A stretch of DNA of 64,000 nucleotides from Allopusillimonas ginsengisoli (GTDB lineage Bacteria; Pseudomonadota; Gammaproteobacteria; Burkholderiales; Burkholderiaceae_B). Positions 29,904 to 39,426 of the stretch are shown here, piece by piece (the first letter of the stretch is position 1; every line of letters starts with the position of its first letter). Location of the stretch: positions 124,001 through 188,000 of the forward strand of contig NZ_SDQE01000003.1 in NCBI RefSeq assembly GCF_004153455.1. The letters are read 5' to 3'. Below the pieces are notes generated by a model. The model worked only from the letters and a program-made list of their open reading frames with translations. It was not told where the DNA came from and did no database searches. The position numbers and the translations under genes were made by a program.

Positions 29904-30881
29904 CTACTCGAACCTTATGCGCGGATCCGCGATCGTATAGGAAATATCCGCCAGAATCAGGCCGATGATATACAGCACTGAGCCCAGGAACACCATGGCC
30001 CGGACAATGGAGAAGTCCTGCGCATTAATGGCATCTATCGTGTAGCTGCCCAGACCGGGTATGCCAAAAAAAGACTCGGAAATCAGACTGCCCATGAAGA
30101 GCAACGGAATGGCGGACACGGTGCCCGTCAGGATCGGCAGCATGGCATTACGCAACACATGGCGAAACAGGACGGCGCTTTCGCGCAGGCCCTTGGCGCG
30201 TGCCGTGCGCACGTAGTCCTTGCCAGCCTCTTCGAGAAACAGCGTGCGATAAAAACGGGCCTGCGAGCCCAGGCCCGACAAAATCCCCACCACCACAGGC
30301 AATATCAGAAAGCGCACACTGCTCCAGCCATCGACAAAACCCGAAAAAGGCACCCAACGCAGGATTTTCGCAAACAACCATTGCCCGGCAATAATGTAGA
30401 ACAGGCCCGAAATGGACAACAGCACGACACACACAACGACCCCTGCGAAATCCAGCCGCGTGCCTTTGAAAAAAACCAGCAGCAGTGCGAAGGCTACGCA
30501 GACCAGCAGGCCCAGCAGAAATGTAGGCAAGGCCAGTGCAAGACTGGGCCCCATGCGGGAGGCCACTTCATGTCCGATATCGCGCCCCTGGTCGGAAAAC
30601 CCGAAGTCAAATCGCAACAACGGCACGGATCGGTCGTAAAAGATCGTATCCGTCCATTTTTTGACGCCCTGTGACGACGCGTTGAAGAATAAGGGCTTGT
30701 CGTAGCCGCGTTCCGCCTTCCAGCGTTCGATGGCGGCCGGGCTGACGCGCTGGCCGCCAATAGACAGGCGCGCCATGTCATCGGGCGTGTTGACCGCAAA
30801 AAACAGCACAAACGTCAACAGATTGACGCCGATCAGAATCAGCACGCCGTACAGCAACCGCCGCAATGTATAGCGCATCAT
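29904..30881 (-). CDS. Peptide ABC transporter permease (YejB/OppB-like)
   Basis: Inner-membrane permease of 325 aa. The N-terminus MMRYTLRRLLYGVLILIGVNLLTFVLFF is the standard OppB first helix, and the EAA motif is VRTARAKGLRESAVLFRHVLRNA. I chose the ATG at 30881, one codon before another ATG, because GAGGAG lies about 8 nt upstream. The ATGATG overlaps the TGA of the binding-protein gene. The longer open frame that continues upstream runs antiparallel to no gene but inside the binding-protein gene and is not coding. Confidence 0.95.
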   Translation of the reverse strand: MMRYTLRRLLYGVLILIGVNLLTFVLFFAVNTPDDMARLSIGGQRVSPAAIERWKAERGYDKPLFFNASSQGVKKWTDTIFYDRSVPLLRFDFGFSDQGRDIGHEVASRMGPSLALALPTFLLGLLVCVAFALLLVFFKGTRLDFAGVVVCVVLLSISGLFYIIAGQWLFAKILRWVPFSGFVDGWSSVRFLILPVVVGILSGLGSQARFYRTLFLEEAGKDYVRTARAKGLRESAVLFRHVLRNAMLPILTGTVSAIPLLFMGSLISESFFGIPGLGSYTIDAINAQDFSIVRAMVFLGSVLYIIGLILADISYTIADPRIRFE

Positions 30882-33142
30882 GGCTGGCTCTCCTCTTTGC
30901 CGCGTTGGGCGCCCTCTTGTACTGCGGCAGCAGCCAGGGCAGTACGTCGGTCGCGCTGTTGCGCCACGCGCCATATCAGGCCTACCGCAGCCAGCCCCAA
31001 AGCCCCGAGCAACCAGAGCGGCCACCAGACAGGGACATTCCATTGGCGTATCTTCTGCGCGCGCAGTGCCGGATCGATGCGCATATATTGCAATGTATTG
31101 CGCACCATTTGCGTTGGCTTGGCGTTGTGCACCCAGGCTTGATAGGCGCCGCCGGACTTGGGGAAATACCCAAACATCCAAGGCGCGTCATGTTGCGCGA
31201 TGGCAGTCATCTTGTGCACCAACGCCTCCTTCTGCGGGCCGTCATCCAGAAAGCGCATTTGCTCGAACAGACGGTCGAATTCAGGGTTGTGATAGTTGGA
31301 GGCGTTTTCTCCGCCATACGTTACCTTGGCGTTGGGACCATACAGCAAGAACAGAAAATTTTCCGCATCGGGATAATCGGCGACCCAGCCCCACAAATAC
31401 ATCTGGGCGCTGCCATTGCGCATTTTGTCCTGGAAGCGGTTGTAGTCTGTGGCACGTACTTCAAGCTGAATATTGATGGCAGCCAGTTGGCGCCGCATCC
31501 AATCCAACATTGCGCTGGACCCCATGCCGCCCATGGAATCAAAATGCAGGATCAGGGGCCTGCCCGTGCGCGCATCGCGGCCATCGGGATAGCCGGCTTC
31601 GGCCAGCAGACGCTTGGCTTCTTCGAGCGGCTTGCGCACCGCCAGGCCATCTTCAACCGTATAGATTTCGCGATTGATGCCTGCTGGCGCGTCCTGATAC
31701 CCCAGCACGCCAGGCGGCACCGGGCCATACGCCACTTGCGCCTGGTCGTTCTGGAAGATGGCGACGAACTGCTCCCAGTCGAAAGCGATGCTCACGGCCT
31801 GCCGCAACTTGCGGTTTTTTTCGTGCTGCTCGGGCGTGTCTCCCGCGCCGACCACAGGATCCAGCCAGTTAAACCCCATGTAATACATCTGGGCTTCCGT
31901 GGTGCTGCGCAATTGCAGGCCATGGTCCGCATACAGCGCGGCTTTCTCGGCAGAATCGCCTGCCGCCACGCGCATGGCCACGCCATATTCGCCGCGATCG
32001 GCTTCCGGTACGTCGTAATAACCTTGGATGAACTTGCCCAGCAAGGGCACGCTTTCCTTTTCCATCGAAAAGACGACGCGATCGATGAAAGGCGTCAGCT
32101 TGCCGCAATCGTCCAAGAGGCCTTCGCGCTGATCGCCTGGCTCGCCGCTGCAGGGATAAGGCTCCCCTCTAAAGTTTGGGTTGCGTGCCATGACATGCCG
32201 GCGATTGGGGATGGACTCCACCAGCATGTACGGGCCTGTGCCCGCGGGCCAGGTATTGAGCGACAAATCATGCTCGGCCATGCCCGGCTGATGGTAAAAG
32301 CGGTCTGCCTCCCAAGGTATGGGCGCCGTGAACGTCATGGCCAGCCAGTATTTGAACTGAGGGTATTTGCCAATCACCTTGATGCGCAGTGTGTGGTCGT
32401 CCAGTGCCTGAACACCGTCAAAACCTTGCTTGCGCAGATCCAGCCATTGTTGGCGTTCGGCCTCGGGCGCCGCCCTGCGTGCCGCCTCTTCTTCCTTTAG
32501 CTTTTCACCATAATCGCGCATGCCGACAATATGCTCGGCCATGATGCCGTAAATGGGCGAAACAACGCGCGGGCTGGCCAGGCGGCGAAATGCATATACA
32601 TAGTCATCGGCCACCAGTTCACGCGTGCCGGTATGCTCGAAATCATCGAGACCGAACTTGCCTTTTAGCTGGCCGGGTTTGAGCGGCCAGTAAAAATACT
32701 CGCCTGTCCTGTCGCGCGCAAAGGCGGGATGCGGCGCATAACGTATATCCGGCTTGATGCGAATGTCGTAGACACTGACAGCGACCTGCTCACCCGGCAC
32801 ATCCTGCGCCAGCTCGCGGCCTCGCTCATCGTAATACCTGGGCTGGTCAATGCCCGCCGCAGCCCGCGGGATGAGCTTATAAGGGCGAGCCAGGTAATCG
32901 TATCCGTACAAGGGCTCGTAAATGGAATACGTAAACGGGGTTTCGTCTGTCGAGTAGGAACTGGCAGGATCCAGATACTTGGGGGATCGCTGGCTGAAGG
33001 CGGTATACAGTACATTTTGTCCTGCACTATGCTGGGCATACGGGCTGTTGACGGGCGCCTGGGAGCACGCGGACAACGTGGTCAGCAACAATGCCAACAG
33101 GCCCCCGCACACGGCAGGACGAAGTCGCTCGAGGCTTAACAC
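30878..33142 (-). CDS. ABC transporter substrate-binding protein (SBP_bac_5), lipoprotein with C-terminal membrane helix
   Basis: 754 aa, larger than YejA-type proteins (about 600). From the GTG at 33142 the N-terminus is a signal sequence ending in the lipobox LSAC, near residues 24-27, so lipidation in the periplasm is predicted. The family-5 solute-binding domain fills most of the chain. Near the C-terminus (about residues 700-722, VPVWWPLWLLGALGLAAVGL) is a clear transmembrane helix followed by an Arg-rich cytoplasmic tail, which free binding proteins do not have. The GTG overlaps the stop of the upstream nuclease gene by 7 nt, and no better start exists in frame. Substrate unknown; peptides by analogy. 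Confidence 0.9.
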   Translation of the reverse strand: MLSLERLRPAVCGGLLALLLTTLSACSQAPVNSPYAQHSAGQNVLYTAFSQRSPKYLDPASSYSTDETPFTYSIYEPLYGYDYLARPYKLIPRAAAGIDQPRYYDERGRELAQDVPGEQVAVSVYDIRIKPDIRYAPHPAFARDRTGEYFYWPLKPGQLKGKFGLDDFEHTGTRELVADDYVYAFRRLASPRVVSPIYGIMAEHIVGMRDYGEKLKEEEAARRAAPEAERQQWLDLRKQGFDGVQALDDHTLRIKVIGKYPQFKYWLAMTFTAPIPWEADRFYHQPGMAEHDLSLNTWPAGTGPYMLVESIPNRRHVMARNPNFRGEPYPCSGEPGDQREGLLDDCGKLTPFIDRVVFSMEKESVPLLGKFIQGYYDVPEADRGEYGVAMRVAAGDSAEKAALYADHGLQLRSTTEAQMYYMGFNWLDPVVGAGDTPEQHEKNRKLRQAVSIAFDWEQFVAIFQNDQAQVAYGPVPPGVLGYQDAPAGINREIYTVEDGLAVRKPLEEAKRLLAEAGYPDGRDARTGRPLILHFDSMGGMGSSAMLDWMRRQLAAINIQLEVRATDYNRFQDKMRNGSAQMYLWGWVADYPDAENFLFLLYGPNAKVTYGGENASNYHNPEFDRLFEQMRFLDDGPQKEALVHKMTAIAQHDAPWMFGYFPKSGGAYQAWVHNAKPTQMVRNTLQYMRIDPALRAQKIRQWNVPVWWPLWLLGALGLAAVGLIWRVAQQRDRRTALAAAAVQEGAQRGKEESQP

Positions 33143-33768
33143 TGTTTGTTCCGCCAGCACTGGTAGCGCCAGACCCAGGGGCGCACCGGATCCCGCTGCC
33201 CCCACAACCCCAGACCCTGCGTGCGCGCTTGCTGCTCCAGGCCACGCAGCGCGTCGTCTCGCATGAACTTGCCGCCCCCTTCCATGTTGGCCCATGCCAT
33301 GCCCGCCTGGACCTGGCGGCGATTGGCCGTGCCTCCGTCAGACAATGGCACATCGCAGATCGCACGATCATAGCGATCCTGCTCATAGCAGGTCAGCGTA
33401 AGGGTCTTGCCCGCGATGAGGCGTTCCAGCGCTTTGCGCGACGCGTCGGCAAAAGCCTGGCCGGGACGGTCGGCATCCTTTTTCATTTCGGGGGCATCGA
33501 TGCTTGCCATGCGTATGCGCCGCTGCTTTCCCTGGACCAACAGCGTGAAGGTATCGCCGTCTGCGACACGCACTACTTTGCCATGCAGTGCAAAACTGTC
33601 GCCGGCGGCCATAGCCGGCGGATTCGTTTCGGCCTGGGGTTCGAGTAAAGTGAGCGCCCCGGTCGCGCTGAGCCCCAACACGACGACAAGCACCCCTGCA
33701 CGCCCCCAACGGCGTGAAGTGACGGCGCCTGCCAGGGCGCGAGCCAAAGCGTTCAAGTTAGCGTTCAC
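33136..33768 (-). CDS. Thermonuclease-family (SNase-like) membrane-anchored protein
   Basis: 210 aa. A signal-anchor helix at about residues 23-42 (GRAGVLVVVLGLSATGALTLL) precedes a staphylococcal nuclease-like domain (about 60-200). Conserved segments are VVRVADGDTFTLL, RIRMASIDAPEM and YDRAICDVPLSDGGTANRRQVQAGMAWAN, with the expected acidic calcium ligands and Arg residues. It is predicted to cleave nucleic acid outside the cytoplasm. The GTG at 33768 is the most upstream start and has no strong SD. It is the first gene of the ABC operon, overlapping the binding-protein gene by 7 nt. Confidence 0.9.
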   Translation of the reverse strand: MNANLNALARALAGAVTSRRWGRAGVLVVVLGLSATGALTLLEPQAETNPPAMAAGDSFALHGKVVRVADGDTFTLLVQGKQRRIRMASIDAPEMKKDADRPGQAFADASRKALERLIAGKTLTLTCYEQDRYDRAICDVPLSDGGTANRRQVQAGMAWANMEGGGKFMRDDALRGLEQQARTQGLGLWGQRDPVRPWVWRYQCWRNKQC

Positions 33769-33918
33769 AGGTTTCCCAAAATGAGTACAGCCCTGAGCCA
33801 GGTACCGCTCGGGCCGACCGATTATAGGGTCTTGTGGCGCGATCCGTTAACTGGGTATACCCGATGGACATCCATACGAAAAATTGACCTATCCGCGACC
33901 GCGATTTCCGCATATCGT

Positions 33919-35556
33919 TCAATCCGGCCAGGCCCAGGCAAGCAACGCTGCGATTTCGGCAGGCGTGAAGTCGCAGGCGCCAAACACCTGTCCCCCCTCG
34001 GAAAAGCGTGAACGGATAAAGGTGTCGGCCACGACTTGCGGCGCATGCTGGCGCAACAGGGCTGCCTGGACCAACAAAACAAGATCACGCGCCAGCCTGC
34101 GCGCGCGGGGCTCCAGTGCCGCAGGCTCTGCCAGATGCGCACGCAGCGCGTGGAGACGCGCCGTTAGCATGGCATCCCCGGCACACGCCTGAGCCAGATG
34201 ACCCAGCATGGCCTGCGCCTGTTCCGGGCTGCGCCCCAGTGCTCTCAGAACATCCAGGCACATAATATTGCCCGAACCCTCCCAGATCGAGTTCACCGGC
34301 GTTTCGCGATAAATCCGGGCCAGCGGACCCTCTTCGATATAACCGTTGCCGCCCCACACCTCCATGCACTCGGCCACGGCAGTGATTGCCCGTTTGCACA
34401 CCCAGAACTTGGCCGCCGGCGCCATCACCCGGCGCCAGGTGTCTTCCTCTGGATTGCCTGCCGCGTCTAGCGCACCCGCCAGCCGCAAGGCCAGCGTGGT
34501 TGCCGCAATGCTTTCGAGCGCCAGGTCGGCCAGCACGCTTTGCATCAAGGGCTGCTGCACCAGCGTGCTGCCGAATGCTTGCCGGTGGCGGGCGTGATGC
34601 ATGGCTTGCACAAAAGCCTGCCTCAACAGCGCAGCGCTGCCCAGCACACAGTCCAGCCGCGTGTAAGAGGCCATTTCCACCAATGTGGCAATGCCCCGCC
34701 CCGGTTCGCCGACCAGAACGCCTTCGGCGTCCTGAAATTCCACTTCTGCGCTGGCATTGGACTTGTTGCCCAGCTTGTCCTTGAGTCGCTGCAGCAGTAT
34801 GCCGTTGCGATCACCCTCTGAGCGCCAGCGAGGAACGTAAAAGCAGGAAAATGCGTCGCCCGTGCGCGCCAGCACGAGATGCGCATCCGATGTCGGCGCC
34901 GAAAAAAACCATTTGTGCCCCGTCAAGCGGTAAATCTCACCTCGCCCAGCGCGCCCTATGGGCTGCGCGGTCGTGGTATTGCTGCGCAGATCGGAACCAC
35001 CCTGTTTTTCAGTCATGCCCATGCCGATAGACATGGATGTCTTGTTTTCGAGGGGAATATCCCGACCGTCATAGCGGCGACTGAACAGCAATGGCGCAAT
35101 GCGGTCAAACCACGCCTCTTTACGCAAGACCGGGATGGCGGCGGCCGTCATGGTGGTTGGGCACAGGGAACCCGCCTCGATCTGACCGTGCATCAGATAC
35201 GCTGCGGCACGCGCCACTTGAGCCCCTGGCCGTGGTTCGACCCAGCCGCCGCTATGCATGCCCTGTCCATAGGTCAGCGCCATGAAATGCGTCCACGCGG
35301 GATGAAACAGGATCCGATCCACGCGATGCCCGTGCATATCATAGGCCTGCAGTTCAGGCCCATGCCGATTGGCCTCGGCGGCCAACCGGAAGTTTTCCCG
35401 CTGTCCCAGCAAGGCGCCATAGCGGAACAGGCTGTCGGCATCGCTACTCCCGCCTTCGCGCAACACGCCTTCCCGCAATGCGGCATCCGTGTCGTAAAGG
35501 TTGTAGTCCACCAGCTCGGGCGGTTGATTGATGACCTTGTGCGTGGTCCAGTTCAT
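33919..35556 (-). CDS. aidB: AidB-like acyl-CoA dehydrogenase family flavoprotein
   Basis: 545 aa, close to E. coli AidB (541). The N-terminus THKVINQPPELVDYNLYDTD and the segment HPAWTHFMALTYGQGMHSGGW match the AidB group, which binds FAD and DNA and belongs to the methylation (Ada) response in E. coli. The acyl-CoA dehydrogenase core has SMSIGMGMTEKQGGSDLRSN and ECMEVWGGNGYIEEGPLARIYR. The ATG at 35556 has GAGG 7 nt upstream. No Ada operator or ada gene is visible nearby, so a role in alkylation damage is by family only; it may also act as an acyl-CoA dehydrogenase. Confidence 0.88.
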   Translation of the reverse strand: MNWTTHKVINQPPELVDYNLYDTDAALREGVLREGGSSDADSLFRYGALLGQRENFRLAAEANRHGPELQAYDMHGHRVDRILFHPAWTHFMALTYGQGMHSGGWVEPRPGAQVARAAAYLMHGQIEAGSLCPTTMTAAAIPVLRKEAWFDRIAPLLFSRRYDGRDIPLENKTSMSIGMGMTEKQGGSDLRSNTTTAQPIGRAGRGEIYRLTGHKWFFSAPTSDAHLVLARTGDAFSCFYVPRWRSEGDRNGILLQRLKDKLGNKSNASAEVEFQDAEGVLVGEPGRGIATLVEMASYTRLDCVLGSAALLRQAFVQAMHHARHRQAFGSTLVQQPLMQSVLADLALESIAATTLALRLAGALDAAGNPEEDTWRRVMAPAAKFWVCKRAITAVAECMEVWGGNGYIEEGPLARIYRETPVNSIWEGSGNIMCLDVLRALGRSPEQAQAMLGHLAQACAGDAMLTARLHALRAHLAEPAALEPRARRLARDLVLLVQAALLRQHAPQVVADTFIRSRFSEGGQVFGACDFTPAEIAALLAWAWPD

Positions 35557-35692
35557 GGTGCGCCTCGCCTGCAATAGGGTCCACCCATGTTAGCATCGCC
35601 GGTGAGCGGCGCTCCAGTCGTGATCCCCGCTGTGCGCCAGCGTGTGCCTGGCGCCCGCGCGCTACATTGCGCACACACCTGTAAGGTTCACC

Positions 35693-36067
35693 ATGCCCAA
35701 TCGCTATCTCGTCATTATTGCCGCACTCACCCTCATGACCGGCGTGGCCGCTGGCGCCTTCGGCGCGCACGGCCTCAAGCGCGCCGTCGACGCGGATATG
35801 CTCGCCATCTGGCACACCGCTGTGCTGTATCAGTTGATACATGGTCTTGGGATGCTGCTGGCCACGCTGCTCGCAGCACATTTTGCATCTTCGCTGCTGA
35901 ATACCGCGGCCGCCGTGATGTTCGCAGGCGTGCTTGTATTCAGCGGGAGCCTGTATGTACTCGTGCTGACAGGGACCAAGTGGCTGGGTGCCATTACGCC
36001 GCTTGGCGGCGTGGCATTCATTGTGGCGTGGGCTATGGTGGCCTGGGCAGCCTATCGCGCCGCCTGA
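35693..36067 (+). CDS. DUF423 family membrane protein (YgdD-like)
   Basis: 124 aa with four hydrophobic helices. The typical DUF423 signature GAFGAHGLKRAVDADMLAIWHTAVLYQLIHGLGML covers residues 22-56, and TPLGGVAFIVAWAMVAWAA is at the end. It is an inner-membrane protein of unknown function. The ATG at 35693 lies about 10 nt after GTAAGG. It converges with lptF across 66 nt in which I see no clear terminator. Confidence 0.92.
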   Translation: MPNRYLVIIAALTLMTGVAAGAFGAHGLKRAVDADMLAIWHTAVLYQLIHGLGMLLATLLAAHFASSLLNTAAAVMFAGVLVFSGSLYVLVLTGTKWLGAITPLGGVAFIVAWAMVAWAAYRAA

Positions 36068-36133
36068 TTTAGCACGCCTGCCGGGGGGGCCCGCCACCCG
36101 TGCGACACCCTGCCGCGCAATCCGCAAGCGTCA

Positions 36134-37252
36134 TCACGCGGCCGCCGATCGCCGCGGCTTGCGCGGCGCGCGCACACGCAGCTTGCGCCACATCATGTAG
36201 GCCATCAACACCGCGAACACGGCATGAACCAGCCACAGCCCCAGCCTGAAGTCCAGCAGGCCGGTGCCTATCCAACCTCGCGACAGGTTGATCAGGTTCA
36301 TGTACAGCAGACCCACCAGGCCGGCGATGAGAAAATCTCCCGAACGGCCAAGCCGGGGGTTGACGGCACCCAATGGAATGGCCAACATGGCCAGATTGAG
36401 CGCCGCAAGCGGCAAGGCCAGCCGCCACATGATCTGAGACCGCGCACTGTCACTGTCATCGTTAAACAACTGCATGGTGGGTCGGGCTTTGATCTGGCTT
36501 TCCGCCAGGCGCCGAACCGCCTCTGCGGTATTGGCTTCTGAGCGGTTTTCAAGCCGCACGCCATAGTGATCGAAATCCACCATGCGAAACTCCGCCTTGC
36601 CCGGTTTCAGGTCGTAGCGATGGCCAGAACTGAGCACCAGAAAGCGATCACCATTTGGTTCGGTTTCGATGTGCGCGCTGTCAGCGGTAATCACGCTGAG
36701 CCATTCGGGCTCAAGCACGCGGGCAATGATTTTGCCCATTTCTTCGTCGGGCTGGTCGGGTTCTTCGGCGAAAAACACCCGGGCGCCCTGTTCCGTCTCG
36801 ATGAACTGCCCGGCCGTCACTTTGGACAGATCCGAGCGCTGCTCGTAACGTTGCCGGTATTCGCTGATCTGCCGGTAAGCCCAGGGAGACGCCATCAACG
36901 TGAGGACGGCGATCAGCACCGCGAAAGGAACCGCACAGCGCAGCACCGGCCCCAGCCAGTCTTTGAGCGACAGGCCGCTGGCAAACCAGACCACCATCTC
37001 CGATTCGCGGAAATTGCGGGTGACCGTCGTGAGCACCGCAATGAAGAGTGATACCGCCAGAATGACCGGCAAGGCGGTGATACTGGAGAACGTGGCAAGC
37101 CCGAACACGACATCCGCGCCAATGCTGCCGTTGGCCGCCTCTCCCAGCAGGCGCACCAGTAATACACTGAGCCAGACGACAAGCAGCGTGGAGAACACGA
37201 CGCCGGCGTGGCTCATGATTTCGGAGACTACGGAACGCTTAAATAGAGACAT
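36134..37252 (-). CDS. lptF: LptF, permease subunit of the LPS export ABC transporter
   Basis: With LptG and LptB, extracts lipopolysaccharide from the inner membrane for transport by LptA/C/D/E. The protein is 372 aa (YjgP family) with N-terminal helices (about 15-35, 50-75, 95-120), a periplasmic jellyroll-like domain (about 125-265) and C-terminal helices (about 275-355). The start MSLFKRSVVSEIMSHAGVVFSTLLVVWLSV is usual for LptF. It is divergent from pepA with 56 nt between starts. The usual downstream partner lptG is missing: a DUF423 gene on the opposite strand lies there instead. Confidence 0.95.
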   Translation of the reverse strand: MSLFKRSVVSEIMSHAGVVFSTLLVVWLSVLLVRLLGEAANGSIGADVVFGLATFSSITALPVILAVSLFIAVLTTVTRNFRESEMVVWFASGLSLKDWLGPVLRCAVPFAVLIAVLTLMASPWAYRQISEYRQRYEQRSDLSKVTAGQFIETEQGARVFFAEEPDQPDEEMGKIIARVLEPEWLSVITADSAHIETEPNGDRFLVLSSGHRYDLKPGKAEFRMVDFDHYGVRLENRSEANTAEAVRRLAESQIKARPTMQLFNDDSDSARSQIMWRLALPLAALNLAMLAIPLGAVNPRLGRSGDFLIAGLVGLLYMNLINLSRGWIGTGLLDFRLGLWLVHAVFAVLMAYMMWRKLRVRAPRKPRRSAAA

Positions 37253-37308
37253 GAGACAATTTGCGGGATAATCGTAAGCATCCTATTAGACACTCTCGGG
37301 AATTTTGC

Positions 37309-38808
37309 ATGGAATTTAGCACACAGACCACGGCTTCTTTGCATCAAATCAAGACAGCGGCGCTTGGCGTTGGTGTCTTCACAGACGGCGTGCTCACCCC
37401 CGCCGCGGATATCATCGACAGGGCAAGCAATGGCGCCCTGCGCGCCGTCGTCAAGACGGAATTCAAGGCTGCGGCAGGTACCAGCATCGTTTTGCGCAAC
37501 CTTCCCGGCGTGACGGCAGCCAGGGTTATTTTAGTCGGACTGGGCGCGCAGAAGGACTACACGGCAGCAAAACACGCCAGCGCCGAGCGCGCCTTCGCAA
37601 AATATTGCGGACAGGCCAGCCTGACCGAAGGCGTCAGCGCCTTGGCCAGCACCGACTGCGCCGACACAACATTGCGCCAGCGCGCCAGCGCCGCCGCAAC
37701 GGCCGTGTTATATGCGCTGTATCGCTACGAGGGCACGTTTGGCAAGCCACAGAGCAACAAGCCCAAGCTACGCAAGCTGGCCTTGTCGGTTACCCGCAGC
37801 CAGGCGGCCGAAGCCCAGAAAGGCCTGCGCGAAGGCCATGCCATCGGCAACGGCATGAATCTCACACGGCTGCTCGGCGATCTGCCGCCCAACGTCTGCA
37901 CCCCCACCTATCTGGGCAGCACCGCGCGCAAGCTGGCACGCGAATTCAAGACGATCAAAGCCGAAGTACTGGACCGCAAACGCATCGAAGCCCTGAAAAT
38001 GGGCTCGTTCCTCTCCGTATCGCGCGGCTCGTACGAACCCCCTGCGTTCATCGTGCTCAAGCATACGCCAGCCGGCACAACAGCGCGCAATCGCAAGCCG
38101 CCCATTGTGCTGGTCGGCAAGGGCATCACGTTCGATTCGGGCGGGATTTCGCTCAAGCCGGCCGCCAACATGGACGAAATGAAGTACGACATGTGCGGCG
38201 CAGCCACCGTGCTGGGCACACTGCGCGCCGCCGCCGAACTGGAACTCGACCGTGAGGTCATCGGCTTGATCGCCGCCTGCGAAAACCTGCCCAGCGGCCG
38301 TGCCAACAAGCCCGGCGACATTGTGACCAGCATGTCGGGCCAGACCATCGAAATTCTCAACACGGACGCCGAAGGACGCCTGGTCTTGTGTGATGCCCTG
38401 ACCTATGCCGAGCGTTTCAAGCCGGCCGCGGTCATCGACATTGCCACGCTCACCGGCGCCTGCGTCGTGGCCCTGGGCCACAACAACAGCGGCCTGTTCA
38501 GCAAGGACGACGCATTGGCCGACAGCCTGCTTCAGGCGGGTCGCCAAGCCAACGATACCGCCTGGCGCCTGCCCCTTGAAGACACCTACCAGGAACAGCT
38601 GCGCTCGAACTTTGCCGACATGGCCAATGTAGGAGGTCGCGATGGCGGAGCCATCACCGCAGCCTGCTTCCTGGCGCGCTTCACCGAAAACTATTCCTGG
38701 GCCCACCTGGATATCGCCGGCACGGCCTGGCACAGCGGCAAGAACAAGGGGGCTTCGGGCAGGCCCGTACCCCTGCTGGTGCACTACCTGCTCGGGCAGG
38801 CCGCCTGA
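37309..38808 (+). CDS. pepA: Leucyl aminopeptidase (cytosol aminopeptidase)
   Basis: Removes N-terminal amino acids from peptides; an M17 hexamer with two metal ions. The protein is 499 aa. Metal and active-site motifs are visible: VGKGITFDSGGISLKPAANMDEMKYDMCGAA at about residues 277-307 and NTDAEGRLVLCDAL at about 353-366. The ATG at 37309 was chosen; a plausible promoter (TTGCGG at 37261, 17 nt, TATTAG) lies just upstream. holC follows after 2 nt. The divergent lptF-pepA arrangement is common in betaproteobacteria. Confidence 0.97.
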   Translation: MEFSTQTTASLHQIKTAALGVGVFTDGVLTPAADIIDRASNGALRAVVKTEFKAAAGTSIVLRNLPGVTAARVILVGLGAQKDYTAAKHASAERAFAKYCGQASLTEGVSALASTDCADTTLRQRASAAATAVLYALYRYEGTFGKPQSNKPKLRKLALSVTRSQAAEAQKGLREGHAIGNGMNLTRLLGDLPPNVCTPTYLGSTARKLAREFKTIKAEVLDRKRIEALKMGSFLSVSRGSYEPPAFIVLKHTPAGTTARNRKPPIVLVGKGITFDSGGISLKPAANMDEMKYDMCGAATVLGTLRAAAELELDREVIGLIAACENLPSGRANKPGDIVTSMSGQTIEILNTDAEGRLVLCDALTYAERFKPAAVIDIATLTGACVVALGHNNSGLFSKDDALADSLLQAGRQANDTAWRLPLEDTYQEQLRSNFADMANVGGRDGGAITAACFLARFTENYSWAHLDIAGTAWHSGKNKGASGRPVPLLVHYLLGQAA

Positions 38809-38810
38809 CA

Positions 38811-39260
38811 ATGGCGCGGATCGATTTTGCCTTTGGCGCAGCCGACCGGCTGCGCATGGCCTGCGCAGTGGTGCAAAAGCACTACAGCGCAGGCCGCAGG
38901 CTGATCGTCTATACCCAGGATCAGCAACGCCTGGCGCATTTCGACAGACTGCTGTGGGGGTTCGAGGCCACTGCCTTCGTGCCCCACGTCATGGCTGACC
39001 ACCCTCTGGCAGCAGATACGCCGGTAATATTGATGAACAATCTCGAAGGACAACCCATTCAAGGCGGCGAGGCTTGGCTCATTAACCTGGATCTGCAATG
39101 CCCTCCCGAGGCTGATCGCTATCCGCGCATTCTTGAAATCGTCTCCAACCACGACGACGACAAGCGCGCCGCACGCGAGCGCTGGCGCCAATATCAGGCC
39201 AACGGCCATACGCTGCACGCCCACGACGTCTCGGGCAGGAATCCGGACGCATCGGCGTGA
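38811..39260 (+). CDS. holC: DNA polymerase III chi subunit
   Basis: Links the clamp loader to SSB at the replication fork. The 149-aa protein begins MARIDFAFGAADRLRMACAVVQKHYSAGRRLIVYT, a typical chi N-terminus, and contains HFDRLLWGFEATAFVPHV and PVILMNN. It is 2 nt after pepA, the usual partner. The C-terminal 20 residues are poorly conserved. Confidence 0.94.
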   Translation: MARIDFAFGAADRLRMACAVVQKHYSAGRRLIVYTQDQQRLAHFDRLLWGFEATAFVPHVMADHPLAADTPVILMNNLEGQPIQGGEAWLINLDLQCPPEADRYPRILEIVSNHDDDKRAARERWRQYQANGHTLHAHDVSGRNPDASA

Positions 39261-39426
39261 TACAGTCCATACAGCGCAAGGCCACGGCAAGGAACCATTT
39301 GCACAATGCGATGCCTAACAAGCCTGTCTGGCATCCACACTATGCCAACAAGCAACAATACTTGCGGATTCAGCTGTTTGTAAGTTAATCTTATCCACAA
39401 AGTATTTATCTTCTAAGGATTGAATC

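Noticed and set aside
33781-34011. 76-codon plus-strand open frame between the nuclease and aidB-like genes
   Set aside because: It overlaps the 3' end of the aidB-like gene on the other strand and has no SD or family features.
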